From Nitrospira sp. (GTDB lineage Bacteria; Nitrospirota; Nitrospiria; Nitrospirales; Nitrospiraceae): 64,000 bases of DNA. A program made the translations under genes and the position numbers. The stretch lies in NCBI GenBank assembly GCA_029194675.1, contig JARFXP010000001.1, forward strand, positions 310,001-374,000, given 5' to 3'. The stretch's first letter is position 1; every line of letters begins with the position of its first letter. This document shows positions 47,052 to 55,508 of this stretch, piece by piece. The notes under the pieces were generated by a model that was given only the letters and a program-made list of their open reading frames with translations, ran no database searches and was not told the origin of the DNA.

Positions 47052-47834
47052 ATGGACTCCACCACGACAAGCACTCCCACTCGTGAAGAGCTGAATGCCG
47101 AGCTGCTCGAAGTCCCGGAACCGCCGGAGCAGCCGGAATCACCGCCTCCCCCGGGGTTTGAGGACAGTTTAGACATCGCACTGCGGCATATCAAAGGCCG
47201 AAGGGGCGGTGATCTGGTCGGCATCATACTCGTCGGATCGGGAGCTCGGAGGGCCGTGACTTCTCATAGCGACATCGATCTGATCGCCCTCGTCAAGGGA
47301 GAAGCCGACAGCCAGGAAATCATCCGCGTCGGCGATCGCATGGCGGATATTCGCTACCATGGCCACCACTCCGTCGAGGAAGACCTCGCCTACTCGCTTC
47401 GGCTCCCCTCGCTGCTTCGAAAAGGCAGAATTCTTTTCGATCACGACGGCATCTGTGCGAATTTGATCGAAGAGGTGCACCAGCGCTTTCGCCAAGGTCC
47501 GCCACCGGCTTCAATCAATGAACAAATTCGCCTCAAGGCCGAGTGCTATCACCTGTTGGGCAAGACGCAGGACTTCCTGGACAAGCCTGGAACGGCCCAC
47601 TACCTATTGATGCTGTTTTACGAGGATTGCATCTCGGCGTTTTTTCGTTTGAGAGGGTTTTGGTTGGTCGCCCCGGTGGATGTCCACCGGTTCATGTTTT
47701 CGCGCGAGCCGGCGCTCGCCGACCTGGCCGGACAATTTCTGACGGCTGCCACCCTCACCGATCGGCTCAACTTCGGTCGGCAATTTGCCGATCTCATTTT
47801 TAAGGATGTCCCGAATCCTCCTCGTATCGACTGA
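47052..47834 (+). CDS. Nucleotidyltransferase-fold protein
   Basis: A 260-residue protein. A Pro/Glu-rich N-terminal tail (about 1-40) is followed by a polymerase-beta-type nucleotidyltransferase core with the motif LVGSGARRAVTSHSDIDLIA, where GS...DxD supplies the metal-binding aspartates. The C-terminal half is helical (HEPN-like region YHLLGKTQDFLDKPGTAHYLLMLFYEDC). Substrate unknown. It has its own sigma70 promoter and precedes gnd and zwf on the same strand. Confidence 0.75.
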   Translation: MDSTTTSTPTREELNAELLEVPEPPEQPESPPPPGFEDSLDIALRHIKGRRGGDLVGIILVGSGARRAVTSHSDIDLIALVKGEADSQEIIRVGDRMADIRYHGHHSVEEDLAYSLRLPSLLRKGRILFDHDGICANLIEEVHQRFRQGPPPASINEQIRLKAECYHLLGKTQDFLDKPGTAHYLLMLFYEDCISAFFRLRGFWLVAPVDVHRFMFSREPALADLAGQFLTAATLTDRLNFGRQFADLIFKDVPNPPRID

Positions 47835-47967
47835 CCGGAGTCTTCAACCGGCTGCTCCGCGTAAGAAACGTATTTCGCATGCAAGGTGAAGGAAGCCGTA
47901 CCAGCCTGTAGATCGATCGATGGAGGCTGCATCGACTGTTACAAGCGACAAACGAAGGAGCTCTCTC

Positions 47968-48861
47968 ATGGAACTGGGATTTATCGGACTCGGCAAGATG
48001 GGGATGAATATGGTGACCCGCCTTCGGCGCGATCAACACCGCGTCGTGGTCTATGATCGATCCAACGACTTGATCACACAGGCAGAAGGCCAGGGGTGCA
48101 TCGGTTCCTCGTCTCTTGCCGATCTTGTCAGTAAGCTCAGCGCTCCGCGTGCCGTCTGGATCATGGTTCCGTCCGGAGCCCCTACCGAAGAAACCATCCG
48201 GGCCGTGGCTGCGCTTTTGCAATCCGGCGACACCATCGTGGACGGTGGAAATACGAGATTTCACGACGATGTGCGGCGTGCTGCCGAGCTGAAGAGAAAC
48301 GGTATCCACTATGTCGACGCGGGAACCAGCGGAGGGATCTGGGGACTGAAAGTCGGCTATTGTCTCATGGTCGGCGGAGAAGACGCAGTCGTCAAACAGC
48401 TTGAGCCGGTGTTGAAGACCCTGGCGCCTGAAAATGGTTGGGCCCACGTCGGCGCGGTCGGTGCCGGGCATTATGTGAAGATGGTCCACAACGGCATTGA
48501 GTACAGCATGATGCAAGGCTATGCCGAAGGATTTGAGTTGATGTCGAAGAGCGAGTACAAGCTGGATCTCGCGCGCGTGGCTGATTTGTGGATGCACGGG
48601 AGCGTCGTCCGATCCTGGTTGTTGGAACTGGCCGCTGGCGCGCTCAAGGACGACCAAAAGCTGGACAAGCTCAAAGGGTATGTTCAAGACTCCGGAGAAG
48701 GCCGGTGGATGATCGCCGATGCCATCGAGAAAGATGTGCCGGTTCCCACCCTCACCACGGCGCTCTTCACGCGGTTTCGATCGCGGCAGGAAGAATCGTT
48801 TGCCGAAAAGATGCTGGCGGCCCTGCGGAACGCCTTCGGTGGTCACGCCGTCCGACGATAA
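47968..48861 (+). CDS. gnd: 6-phosphogluconate dehydrogenase, decarboxylating (short form)
   Basis: A 297-residue enzyme of the shorter, YqeC/GndA-like type, converting 6-phosphogluconate to ribulose 5-phosphate. The nucleotide-binding start is MELGFIGLGKMGMNM. The substrate-binding motif VDGGNTRFHDD and the catalytic segment GAGHYVKMVHNGIEYSMMQ are intact. The ATG at 47968 has GAAGGAG upstream; the longer frame starts at 47920. zwf follows after 28 bases, so two oxidative pentose phosphate steps are paired. Confidence 0.92.
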   Translation: MELGFIGLGKMGMNMVTRLRRDQHRVVVYDRSNDLITQAEGQGCIGSSSLADLVSKLSAPRAVWIMVPSGAPTEETIRAVAALLQSGDTIVDGGNTRFHDDVRRAAELKRNGIHYVDAGTSGGIWGLKVGYCLMVGGEDAVVKQLEPVLKTLAPENGWAHVGAVGAGHYVKMVHNGIEYSMMQGYAEGFELMSKSEYKLDLARVADLWMHGSVVRSWLLELAAGALKDDQKLDKLKGYVQDSGEGRWMIADAIEKDVPVPTLTTALFTRFRSRQEESFAEKMLAALRNAFGGHAVRR

Positions 48862-48889
48862 CGACCGAATTTCAGGAATATTCCTTACT

Positions 48890-50437
48890 ATGGCTCTAAC
48901 GAATACGCAACGGATCGACATCAGTCCTGCCCAAGAACCGCTGTCACCCATCGAGCCCTGTACCCTGGTCATTTTCGGCGGCTCGGGAGATCTAGCCCGC
49001 AGACGCCTTATCCCCGCCGTTTACAATCTCCTTCTCGACGGATTGCTGCCGTCGAACTACGTCGTGCTCGGCTTGGGCCGCACCTCTATGAGCGATGAAG
49101 AATTTCGAACCACCGTCCGAGACGGCGTGATCAAACATTCCCGGCAGGCTTTAATCGAAGAGACGTGGAACGCCTTTTCTCAGCACCTGTTTTACCTGGC
49201 AGGAGGAAATGACGACGCACAAACCTATACCCGACTGAAGGAACGAGCCGAGGATCTCGAGCGGAGATTCCAACTACCGGGGAATCGCATTTTCTATCTC
49301 AGTATCCCCCCCAGTTCCTTCACATCCGTCTGTGAAGGCTTGTCCCAGTCAGGTCTCGCAGGTACTCTCGACTCTCGTGCACCCTATACTCGCATCATCG
49401 TCGAAAAACCCGTTGGGCGTGACCTCGCCTCTGCCCAAGCCATCAACGAAGTGACGGGCCGCGTCTTCGATGAATCACAGATTTTCCGCATCGATCATTA
49501 TTTGGGCAAAGAGACGGTCCAAAATCTCATGGTCGTACGTTTCGCCAACAGCATCTTCGAGCCGATCTGGAACTACAAGTACGTGGACCACGTCCAGATC
49601 ACTGTCAGCGAAGCCGAAGGCGTGGGGACCAGGGCCACGTACTACGAAGAAGCCGGCGCGCTACGAGACATGATCCAGAATCATATGCTTCAATTGCTTT
49701 GCTTGGTCGCTATGGAACCCCCGTACTCGCTTGATCCCGACGTGGTGCGAAACGCCAAGATGGAAGTGCTTCGCTGCCTGCGGCCCATCACGGCCAAGGA
49801 TGTGGACAAGTTCACCGTGCGAGCCCAATATACGGAGGGGACGGCACATGGCAAGCCGGTTCCGGGCTATCGCCGCGAAAAAGGAGTCAAGCCGAACTCC
49901 ACCACCGAAACTTATGTAGCCGTGAAATGTTTCGTGGAAAACTGGCGCTGGTCCGGGGTGCCGTTCTACTTGCGGACCGGGAAAGCGTTGCCCCTGCGCG
50001 CCAGCGAAGTCGCCGTGCAATTCAAAGAAATTCCACAGATCCTCTTCAATGCCGGCGGACAGACGCCTCAAGCTCCAAACGTCTTAGCGTTGAAAATCCA
50101 ACCGGAAGAAGGGCTCACACTCCGTATCGTCTCACGGGTACCTGGCACCCGCGAGCAAACCCATCCGGTTGAAATGGACTTTAAGTACGGGGAAGTGTTT
50201 GGTCGACCTTCTCCGGAGGCCTATGAGCGCCTCCTGCTCGACGTGATGGCCGGAGATGCGTCCCGCTTCATGCGGCGCGATGCCGTGGAAGCTTCCTGGG
50301 CCTGGATCACCCAGATTCTCGAAGCCTGGGACAAGTCGGGACAACGATGGCTTCCCGAATACCAAGCCGGGACCTGGGGACCGGTGGAAGCGGATCGGCT
50401 GATCCAAAACGATGGCCGCACCTGGCGAGTGCTGTAA
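48890..50437 (+). CDS. zwf: Glucose-6-phosphate 1-dehydrogenase
   Basis: A 515-residue enzyme for the first step of the oxidative pentose phosphate pathway, producing NADPH. The coenzyme-binding fingerprint is LVIFGGSGDLARRRLIPA, and the active site RIDHYLGKE is intact. EKPVGRDLASA and the YLRTGKALP segment follow as expected. The open frame reaches back to 48719 inside gnd; the ATG at 48890 matches the conserved N-terminus. It follows gnd closely, probably on one transcript. Confidence 0.96.
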   Translation: MALTNTQRIDISPAQEPLSPIEPCTLVIFGGSGDLARRRLIPAVYNLLLDGLLPSNYVVLGLGRTSMSDEEFRTTVRDGVIKHSRQALIEETWNAFSQHLFYLAGGNDDAQTYTRLKERAEDLERRFQLPGNRIFYLSIPPSSFTSVCEGLSQSGLAGTLDSRAPYTRIIVEKPVGRDLASAQAINEVTGRVFDESQIFRIDHYLGKETVQNLMVVRFANSIFEPIWNYKYVDHVQITVSEAEGVGTRATYYEEAGALRDMIQNHMLQLLCLVAMEPPYSLDPDVVRNAKMEVLRCLRPITAKDVDKFTVRAQYTEGTAHGKPVPGYRREKGVKPNSTTETYVAVKCFVENWRWSGVPFYLRTGKALPLRASEVAVQFKEIPQILFNAGGQTPQAPNVLALKIQPEEGLTLRIVSRVPGTREQTHPVEMDFKYGEVFGRPSPEAYERLLLDVMAGDASRFMRRDAVEASWAWITQILEAWDKSGQRWLPEYQAGTWGPVEADRLIQNDGRTWRVL

Positions 50438-50506
50438 AAAGCTCTCCCCTAACGGCACCCCCGTCCGCCCTCGTTACAGCAGCGCTCTCTTGCTCTTTCT
50501 CATTCC

Positions 50507-50761
50507 TCAGCGATTGATCAGACGGCCACCGATAGTGAAGGGAGGAAGTCCGCCAAAGAAGCGGCAAACAAGCTCGCTCCCCCCATTTGCTATACATCTC
50601 AAATATGCGCCCAAATCTGGATCCGATGTCGCTGAGAAACGAAATTGTGGCGCAATTGGTCCGCTGCCATCTGAGGAGAATGTTTCGAGAACGGTTTTCA
50701 CCCGGTAGTGTCCCTCAGTTGGGCCAAGTGATGATTCTGCACTAAATCCTGGCATGGTCAT
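50507..50761 (-). CDS. MPGF-leader protein 1 (84 aa)
   Basis: One of seven small proteins here sharing the block MPGF[ST]A[EDS]xS[LVA]x6Y; this one reads MPGFSAESSLGPTEGHYR. The C-terminal part is weakly hydrophobic with two cysteines and the segment GGLPPFTIGGRLINR. AGGAGG lies before the ATG at 50761. It is the last gene of the minus-strand cluster and convergent to zwf. It is presumably a substrate of the cluster's processing machinery; the function of the C-terminus is unknown. Confidence 0.65.
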   Translation of the reverse strand: MTMPGFSAESSLGPTEGHYRVKTVLETFSSDGSGPIAPQFRFSATSDPDLGAYLRCIANGGSELVCRFFGGLPPFTIGGRLINR

Positions 50762-50917
50762 TTCACACCTCCTATTTCTAGATTCAACGGTTCATGATCC
50801 CGATCGATACGGCTGTTTCGGTTCATCTCATCCAGCACGGATATCCATGTGGCATTCGCCTATAAACCAAAAATCTCCTGCCATACCGCAATATGCGTCA
50901 CCGCCAAAGCAATGCCC

Positions 50918-51205
50918 TCACAAGTCGCAGATGATGCCGCCCGAAGCATGGTCGTACCGGCAGTGACCGCCGGGATTCTCTTCGCCGGAATAACATCTTC
51001 CCGAATTGCAGGCATTGCAAACGGCACGCGGCTTCCAGCCGTTTGCCTCGCAATTCTCGAGAATGAAATCGCAGTTTTCGCACCTCGGAATCGCAGGGAT
51101 GACTACGCCCGACTGAACAGCGACTGACTGGACGCTGCGATAGCGCCCCTGCGCAGCCTGCAGTGATCGTTCGGCACTGAAACCAGGCATGTTGATCGTG
51201 TTCAT
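50918..51205 (-). CDS. MPGF-leader protein 2, cysteine-rich (95 aa)
   Basis: The shared block reads MPGFSAERSLQAAQGRYR after a five-residue prefix (MNTIN). The rest has seven cysteines: PRCENCDFILENCE, AVCNACNSGRCYSG, GHCR and IICDL. Such a density suggests disulphides and therefore export, or metal binding. AAAGGAG precedes the start. Unrelated in its C-terminus to the other six members. Confidence 0.7.
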   Translation of the reverse strand: MNTINMPGFSAERSLQAAQGRYRSVQSVAVQSGVVIPAIPRCENCDFILENCEANGWKPRAVCNACNSGRCYSGEENPGGHCRYDHASGGIICDL

Positions 51206-51217
51206 TTTGGTCTCCTT

Positions 51218-51601
51218 TCAGAGATAATGAGTCTTAGTCCGTTCCCTTCCTGCTAACCAAGAACCGGGACCTCTTAAATTGGACGCCGTCGCATGGAGAG
51301 CGACATTGCCGTTTTGGAGCAAGCCTTCAAAAAGCCAAAAGTCGTGGAACTCCTGGCCATCCGTAATCGGCAGCAGCGTGGCTGGGTGATAGCCAGCAAC
51401 AGCCAGGGCAATCTCACTCGTGCCCGGCTCAACCCCGCCCCCATGGACGGCCATAACGATCGTTTGTGTTTCAGTGTTATCAGTGACTTGTTCCTCCACC
51501 AGTTGACCCCACTCGTGACGCCGCCACCGCTTTCCATAGGTAGTGCCTTCAACGTTGTCTTGATCAGCGTACAACTCCGTCATGGAACCATACTTATCCA
51601 T
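51218..51601 (-). pseudogene. Truncated poly-gamma-glutamate hydrolase family gene
   Basis: Starts at 51601 after AAGGAGA. It has the N-terminal half of the family: MDKYGSMTELYADQDNVEG, the metal-site motif AVHGGGVEPGTSEIA, and FEGLLQNGNVALHATASN. It then diverges (LRGPGSW...) and stops, losing the second half with the remaining histidine and the C-terminal sheet. The intact family member in this cluster is at 54453-55343. It could be a decayed duplicate. The MPGF-leader protein 2 gene starts 12 bases after its stop. Confidence 0.65.
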
Positions 51602-51734
51602 ATGTTGATCTCCTTCGCGGTAAGAAGATTTGGATGCGAAGCACGGCACGTTTCACCACGAATGGTCATGCACCAGGTAAACTCAACAGCTATGCCACAC
51701 CCATTTATTGGCCCGTTCCCACACCTGGCAGAAT

Positions 51735-52337
51735 CTACAAATTTGAACGAGTCGATTCATATAATTTTCTGGTGCTTATCAGCAAACCAAGCGATGATAC
51801 GATCCCTGCGAGAGCGATCTCTTTCAGCTCCATTTCAAGTGCCTTCGCTCGCTGTTTTCTTTCCCATCCCAGTTCGACTGCATTGAGAGTGGATGATGGT
51901 CTTCTCTTGTCAGTGGACTCAGGCCTAGTTGGCAGCCGGTTTTCTGCTTCGGTTAGACCCTTCCACCATTCAGGAAGCCCGAAGGGTTTGCTGCTCCATA
52001 GCCTTCTCTCTCTTTCCACCTCGTCCAACAAATTCTTCAACTCGGCATCGGCCCCAAGATGCATTAAATCGATGCTGTTAAGATGCTCACGCCATTTATC
52101 CTTGCGTAAAGAAGAGCACGCCGAGATCTCCTTTAAAACAGACATCTTTTCTTTATGCATCCTGTCAAGAAGTGCTTTCAACTTTTCCGAACGCTCACGG
52201 CGGCTAATCTCGCCACTAAGTCGATCGATAATGGCTTTCCCCTTATCAATCTCAATGTCTCTCTTCGATTGCGCTCTCCGAAATTTATGATCCTCATTCA
52301 GATGTCTTCGCCGCCGATCCCAATAATCCTCGCTCAT
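51735..52337 (-). CDS. Coiled-coil protein inside the peptide cluster (200 aa)
   Basis: Started at 52337 because GGGAGG lies six bases before this ATG; the open frame continues to 52472. The protein is highly charged and helical (DYWDRRRRHLNEDHKFRRAQ and later DEVERERRLWSSKP), with no signal peptide or known motif. The upstream in-frame extension includes SFASMRQRDTKYYRE, faintly reminiscent of the shared leader block, but I do not count it as a member. Function unknown. Confidence 0.5.
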   Translation of the reverse strand: MSEDYWDRRRRHLNEDHKFRRAQSKRDIEIDKGKAIIDRLSGEISRRERSEKLKALLDRMHKEKMSVLKEISACSSLRKDKWREHLNSIDLMHLGADAELKNLLDEVERERRLWSSKPFGLPEWWKGLTEAENRLPTRPESTDKRRPSSTLNAVELGWERKQRAKALEMELKEIALAGIVSSLGLLISTRKLYESTRSNL

Positions 52338-52500
52338 GACAACCTCCCGATAGTATTTGGTGTCACGCTGCCTCATCGAGGCAAACGATAACTCAATAGT
52401 CATGCCAGACCCCATTATCTGCCCCACAGTTTGTCCGATAGCGCGGGCCGGCGAGCTTCGCAGTGAATTCACGAATCGACTATTGATTCGAGCATCGTGT

Positions 52501-52839
52501 TTAGGGCAACAGGTTCAGGGAAAGAGGGAATCGATCCACCGCGAGGAACGGGGAGCAACGCCGCTCAACGCATGGTCCACAGACGTAAGATCCACCCTCT
52601 GGTGAAAAAGGATTTTCTTTGTAGATGCAAGTTCTCAAACTCTCGAGCCACCGCCAAGGATCGAATGATCCAGGTACGTGTCGAAGCAGACACGGCGAAC
52701 AAGAAATTGTAAATGATGGGTGCTCGAATTGCTGAGGCATCACGCCTGAGGGTTCTTGGAAACGATCGGTTGCCTCAGCATGATAATGCAAAGGTGTCCT
52801 CGAAAGGGAGGCTTCAGCAGTAAATCCTGGCATACTCAT
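52501..52839 (-). CDS. MPGF-leader protein 3 (112 aa)
   Basis: Leader block MPGFTAEASLSRTPLHYH with AAAGGAGA upstream. The remainder has cysteines in two clusters (ISCSPCLLRH; CGPCVERRC) around an aromatic centre (FDPWRWLESLRTC). It ends NLLP. No domain recognised. The C-terminal cysteines fit the cluster's general pattern of disulphide-rich products. Confidence 0.65.
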   Translation of the reverse strand: MSMPGFTAEASLSRTPLHYHAEATDRFQEPSGVMPQQFEHPSFTISCSPCLLRHVPGSFDPWRWLESLRTCIYKENPFSPEGGSYVCGPCVERRCSPFLAVDRFPLSLNLLP

Positions 52840-53035
52840 GTGATATATCTCCTTTAACGTTCATTCAGCGCTCAATCGTTAGCACTCCGTCAGCATTTCT
52901 TCGTGCGAGCACAAACTCGCAAGGTTTATGCATAACAGCCAATTAGACGGCAGCGGCGAAAACAGTCGCATTCGTACAAACATCCACCGGATTCTGATGG
53001 ACACACTCTTCATTGACACAGCGGAACTTGCGCTT

Positions 53036-53473
53036 TCACGGCTCCTCTGTCCCTGAGGGCCGTGGTCTACGGACACACTTTCCATCTTTACAGATAAGCC
53101 CCGCACAACACTGCAACGTTCCAACTGGTGGACATGAGTCCCCCTCCCCAGCGCAACGTCGAGGAGGCCCGGATGGGGGGCGTGAAGGGGGAGACGGGCG
53201 CTGCTCGCAAGCGAATGCGCAGCCGGCGAACACACCAATAAGAGGTATGGCACAAAGCGCGAGACAAGTGTCTTGCTTAGGGTCATCCACTCCGAATCTA
53301 CCGAAGCAGAATGGTGCGCATCCGAGACCACTGCACGTGCCTATACAATCAAAACCACCTTGCTGCGGCCGAACCGTAGCCCATGGGATGTCCCCCGTAG
53401 CGCCGGAAGCACCACAATAGGTGTTGCTCGCTCGGTACGCTGAAACCTCTGCGCTAAATCCTGGCATGTTCAT
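53036..53473 (-). CDS. MPGF-leader protein 4 with a cystine-knot-like C-terminus (145 aa)
   Basis: Leader block MPGFSAEVSAYRASNTYC. A cysteine-rich middle (43-90) includes a hydrophobic stretch (LALCAIPLIGVFAGCAFAC). After a Pro/Arg linker, cysteines at about 107, 114, 122, 123, 128 and 133 give the spacing C-x6-C-x7-CC-x4-C-x4-C, the framework of inhibitor cystine knot (knottin) peptides. The segment is AGEGDSCPPVGTLQCCAGLI. Knottins are usually secreted inhibitors or toxins. The fit is by pattern only. The start has a weak ribosome binding site (GGGGGTG). Confidence 0.7.
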   Translation of the reverse strand: MNMPGFSAEVSAYRASNTYCGASGATGDIPWATVRPQQGGFDCIGTCSGLGCAPFCFGRFGVDDPKQDTCLALCAIPLIGVFAGCAFACEQRPSPPSRPPSGPPRRCAGEGDSCPPVGTLQCCAGLICKDGKCVRRPRPSGTEEP

Positions 53474-53494
53474 GGTACACCCCCAAAAGTCGGA

Positions 53495-53575
53495 TCAACG
53501 GTCGTAGTGCGGCGACAGCTTGATCACGCTCACATCGACGTGCACAAAGGGCAAATACGTGCCGGTCCCTACTCA
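53495..53575 (-). pseudogene. Short remnant of the PatG-like gene's 3' end
   Basis: On the minus strand, after the stop of MPGF-leader protein 5 and in the same frame, the sequence reads GTYLPFVHVDVSVIKLSPHYDR and stop. The ending matches the C-terminus of the PatG-like protein (VTKMGPYYDR stop). It directly precedes the MPGF-leader protein 4 gene, as the intact copy precedes protein 7. Confidence 0.5.
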
Positions 53576-53884
53576 ACCGCACGCTTCCAGACATGCCCTA
53601 TGTTTCTCATCGCAAATCACACAGTTCAAGGATGGTTTTGGATTGTCCCACGTACCTTCGCAACCGTCCAGACACACTGAGTAAGCACTGTTGCACCAAA
53701 ATCTACAAAGCCATCCGCCGATATCACCAAGAACCCCGGCACTACTCGTTCCATCAAACCGATTAATGGAAAGCTGAGAAACAACTCTTTGCTCCCCGCC
53801 GTTGTACCCCCCTGTAGCTATAGCCCGATAGTGCCTGCCCGTTTGATAGAGTGAAACGCTGGCGGTAAATCCCGGCATGTTCAT
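53573..53884 (-). CDS. MPGF-leader protein 5 (103 aa)
   Basis: Leader block MPGFTASVSLYQTGRHYR. The rest has a Gly-rich linker, then seven cysteines in a C-terminal region (WLCRFWCNSAYSVCLDGCEG and NCVICDEKHRACLEACG). The paired CxxC/Cx3C spacing suggests a small helical disulphide or metal-binding fold. GGATGGGAGAT precedes the ATG. Confidence 0.7.
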   Translation of the reverse strand: MNMPGFTASVSLYQTGRHYRAIATGGYNGGEQRVVSQLSINRFDGTSSAGVLGDIGGWLCRFWCNSAYSVCLDGCEGTWDNPKPSLNCVICDEKHRACLEACG

Positions 53885-54046
53885 AATGCGTATCTCCCAT
53901 CCTTTGTAGGATTAGCGGTCTTATCAAGTAGCCCGCATGGAGCTTGGAGATTTGCGGAATCTGGGAGAGCCGAATTCCCGTATTTCGCTGGCGCTTCATC
54001 CAGGCTACACGTATCCGAGCTACGCTCGCTCATTAAGAATTCGTAA

Positions 54047-54259
54047 TCATTCTGGAACACATTGCAAGCACCACCTTTTGCAGCACGACTGATCTCCGAA
54101 TTCAGTGCAACAAAAGAATAGCCACGAACAGGGAGTCCAGGGCGCCAAAACCAGTTGTGGATGTACTACTTCGCCCTCCGCTATTCTCACAGTGGGGCTT
54201 ATGTAATGATCGGCCACCGAATAGACTGATTCGTCAGCTGTAAATCCTGGCATGCTCAT
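54047..54259 (-). CDS. MPGF-leader protein 6 (70 aa)
   Basis: Leader block MPGFTADESVYSVADHYI with AGGAGG upstream. The short C-terminus is very cysteine-rich: TPCSWLFFCCTEFGDQSCCK and RWCLQC. It is the smallest member. A PatG-like 3' remnant lies 20 bases upstream. Confidence 0.7.
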   Translation of the reverse strand: MSMPGFTADESVYSVADHYISPTVRIAEGEVVHPQLVLAPWTPCSWLFFCCTEFGDQSCCKRWCLQCVPE

Positions 54260-54279
54260 GACCCACCTCCTATTTCAGC

Positions 54280-54399
54280 CTACCGGTCATAGTACGGTCC
54301 CACCTTGGTGACCAGAAACGGAAACTCTTCCGTCACATCGACGCGGACGAAGACCTTTTCGGTGAAATCGGTATTGCGGTCGGTATGATCAGAGTGACA
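54280..54399 (-). pseudogene. 3' fragment of a second PatG-like gene
   Basis: The minus strand encodes DRNTDFTEKVFVRVDVTEEF followed by PFLVTKVGPYYDR and stop, almost the same as the C-terminus of the intact PatG-like protein. The cysteines found there (KCCVRCDVTEE) are Phe and Val here. No start codon in frame lies upstream and the similarity begins abruptly. This is a gene fragment left by duplication. Confidence 0.75.
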
Positions 54400-54452
54400 T
54401 CGCGTCTTGTCTCCTCCTGGCTGGCTGATGGTTCTCTCGTTATCATGCGTAG

Positions 54453-55343
54453 TTAGAGCTCGGAGGCGTAGACCTTGGCAACGGCCTCGGCGATGGCCAG
54501 TCCTTTTTCTCCTCTCCGCGGAGCCTCCTTCTGCTCGATCTGTATGCCATTCGCGCCGCCGGCCGTGAGCCTGTTCACGATGTTCCGCTTGTCGTCGCCG
54601 CCGACCTGATCACTCGGCTGCGTGATCCTCACTGTGAAATCCGGACGGACGACGTCTTCGATGGCTGCCTTGATCTTCTCCTTCAGGGCATCGGGTGCGA
54701 GGCCGCCGACGAGGATATCGTCTTGATCTCTGTCCTCGAACCCATGAAAGGCGACGGCATATCTGAAGCCGCGAGAGATGACTGAGTTGAGAAGCGGAAA
54801 GCACGCCTCGTGGATATCGGTCGAGGTGATGTGCCAGTGTTCAAAAGCGCCGTTGGGATGCCAGCCCTTGCACCGCCACGAGCTGACACCCTTGGCCGCC
54901 AGCTGCGATGCGACATGCTCGGCCTGCAGGTCGGTGTTCGGCTCGATATCCCCGCCGTGGGGTGCGATGGCAATGAGCCCGTTGTGCCAGCCATTGTCGT
55001 CGAGCCGCTCGACAAATTCACCCTGGGCTTCGGCTTCGGAGTCGTCCAGGGTCGGACGTGGCACTTGCGGGTCGAGTGTCGCGCTAAACTCGGCAATAAT
55101 ACCAAGCCGCTCCCGGCCGCCTTCGCCCATGCGAACGATCCTATCCTGGTTCTCCTGGCGGACCTGGGAAACCGTGTACAGCCCGTACTCCTGGTTGTTG
55201 CGTTTGATCCGAACCTGATGCCCGAGCAGCCGCCCAACGGTCTCGAGTTTTTCGCGATCGGCCGAGCAATGTTCCTTGCGTTTGATGAGATCATCCTGCT
55301 CGGGATCTAGAGCTTTTTTGATCGATGCGTCATAGGTAGCCAT
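54453..55343 (-). CDS. Poly-gamma-glutamate hydrolase family protein
   Basis: A 296-residue protein of the zinc-dependent family that cleaves poly-gamma-glutamate (DUF867-type). A predicted metal site is formed by APHGGDIEPN, HWHITSTD and AVAFHGF. The N-terminal region of about 90 residues is extra and helical. The C-terminus ends AVAKVYASEL. No signal peptide is visible. It lies between the Kazal-bearing leader protein and the other leader genes. Its role there is unknown; hydrolysis of gamma-linked or unusual peptide bonds in products or in competitors' capsules are guesses. Confidence 0.8.
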   Translation of the reverse strand: MATYDASIKKALDPEQDDLIKRKEHCSADREKLETVGRLLGHQVRIKRNNQEYGLYTVSQVRQENQDRIVRMGEGGRERLGIIAEFSATLDPQVPRPTLDDSEAEAQGEFVERLDDNGWHNGLIAIAPHGGDIEPNTDLQAEHVASQLAAKGVSSWRCKGWHPNGAFEHWHITSTDIHEACFPLLNSVISRGFRYAVAFHGFEDRDQDDILVGGLAPDALKEKIKAAIEDVVRPDFTVRITQPSDQVGGDDKRNIVNRLTAGGANGIQIEQKEAPRRGEKGLAIAEAVAKVYASEL

Positions 55344-55508
55344 GAGACAACCTCGTCATGCTAGACGTGCTCGTTAAGTCGCCGCCAACGAAGCTCAACC
55401 CTGAGTACGGTAAGCACCATTATCCGTACCCCTATTGCCCGTGTGACTAGACATGCTCGACTACGGCATAACTCAACTACAAAAACGTACAGGGCTGTGG
55501 GAGTCAGT

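Noticed and set aside
47800-48972. Minus-strand open frame (390 codons) antisense to gnd
   Set aside because: gnd carries intact catalytic motifs on the plus strand; the antisense frame is a shadow.
52879-53331. Minus-strand 150-codon frame overlapping MPGF-leader protein 4
   Set aside because: It lies in another frame of a gene that has the conserved leader and cystine-knot cysteines.
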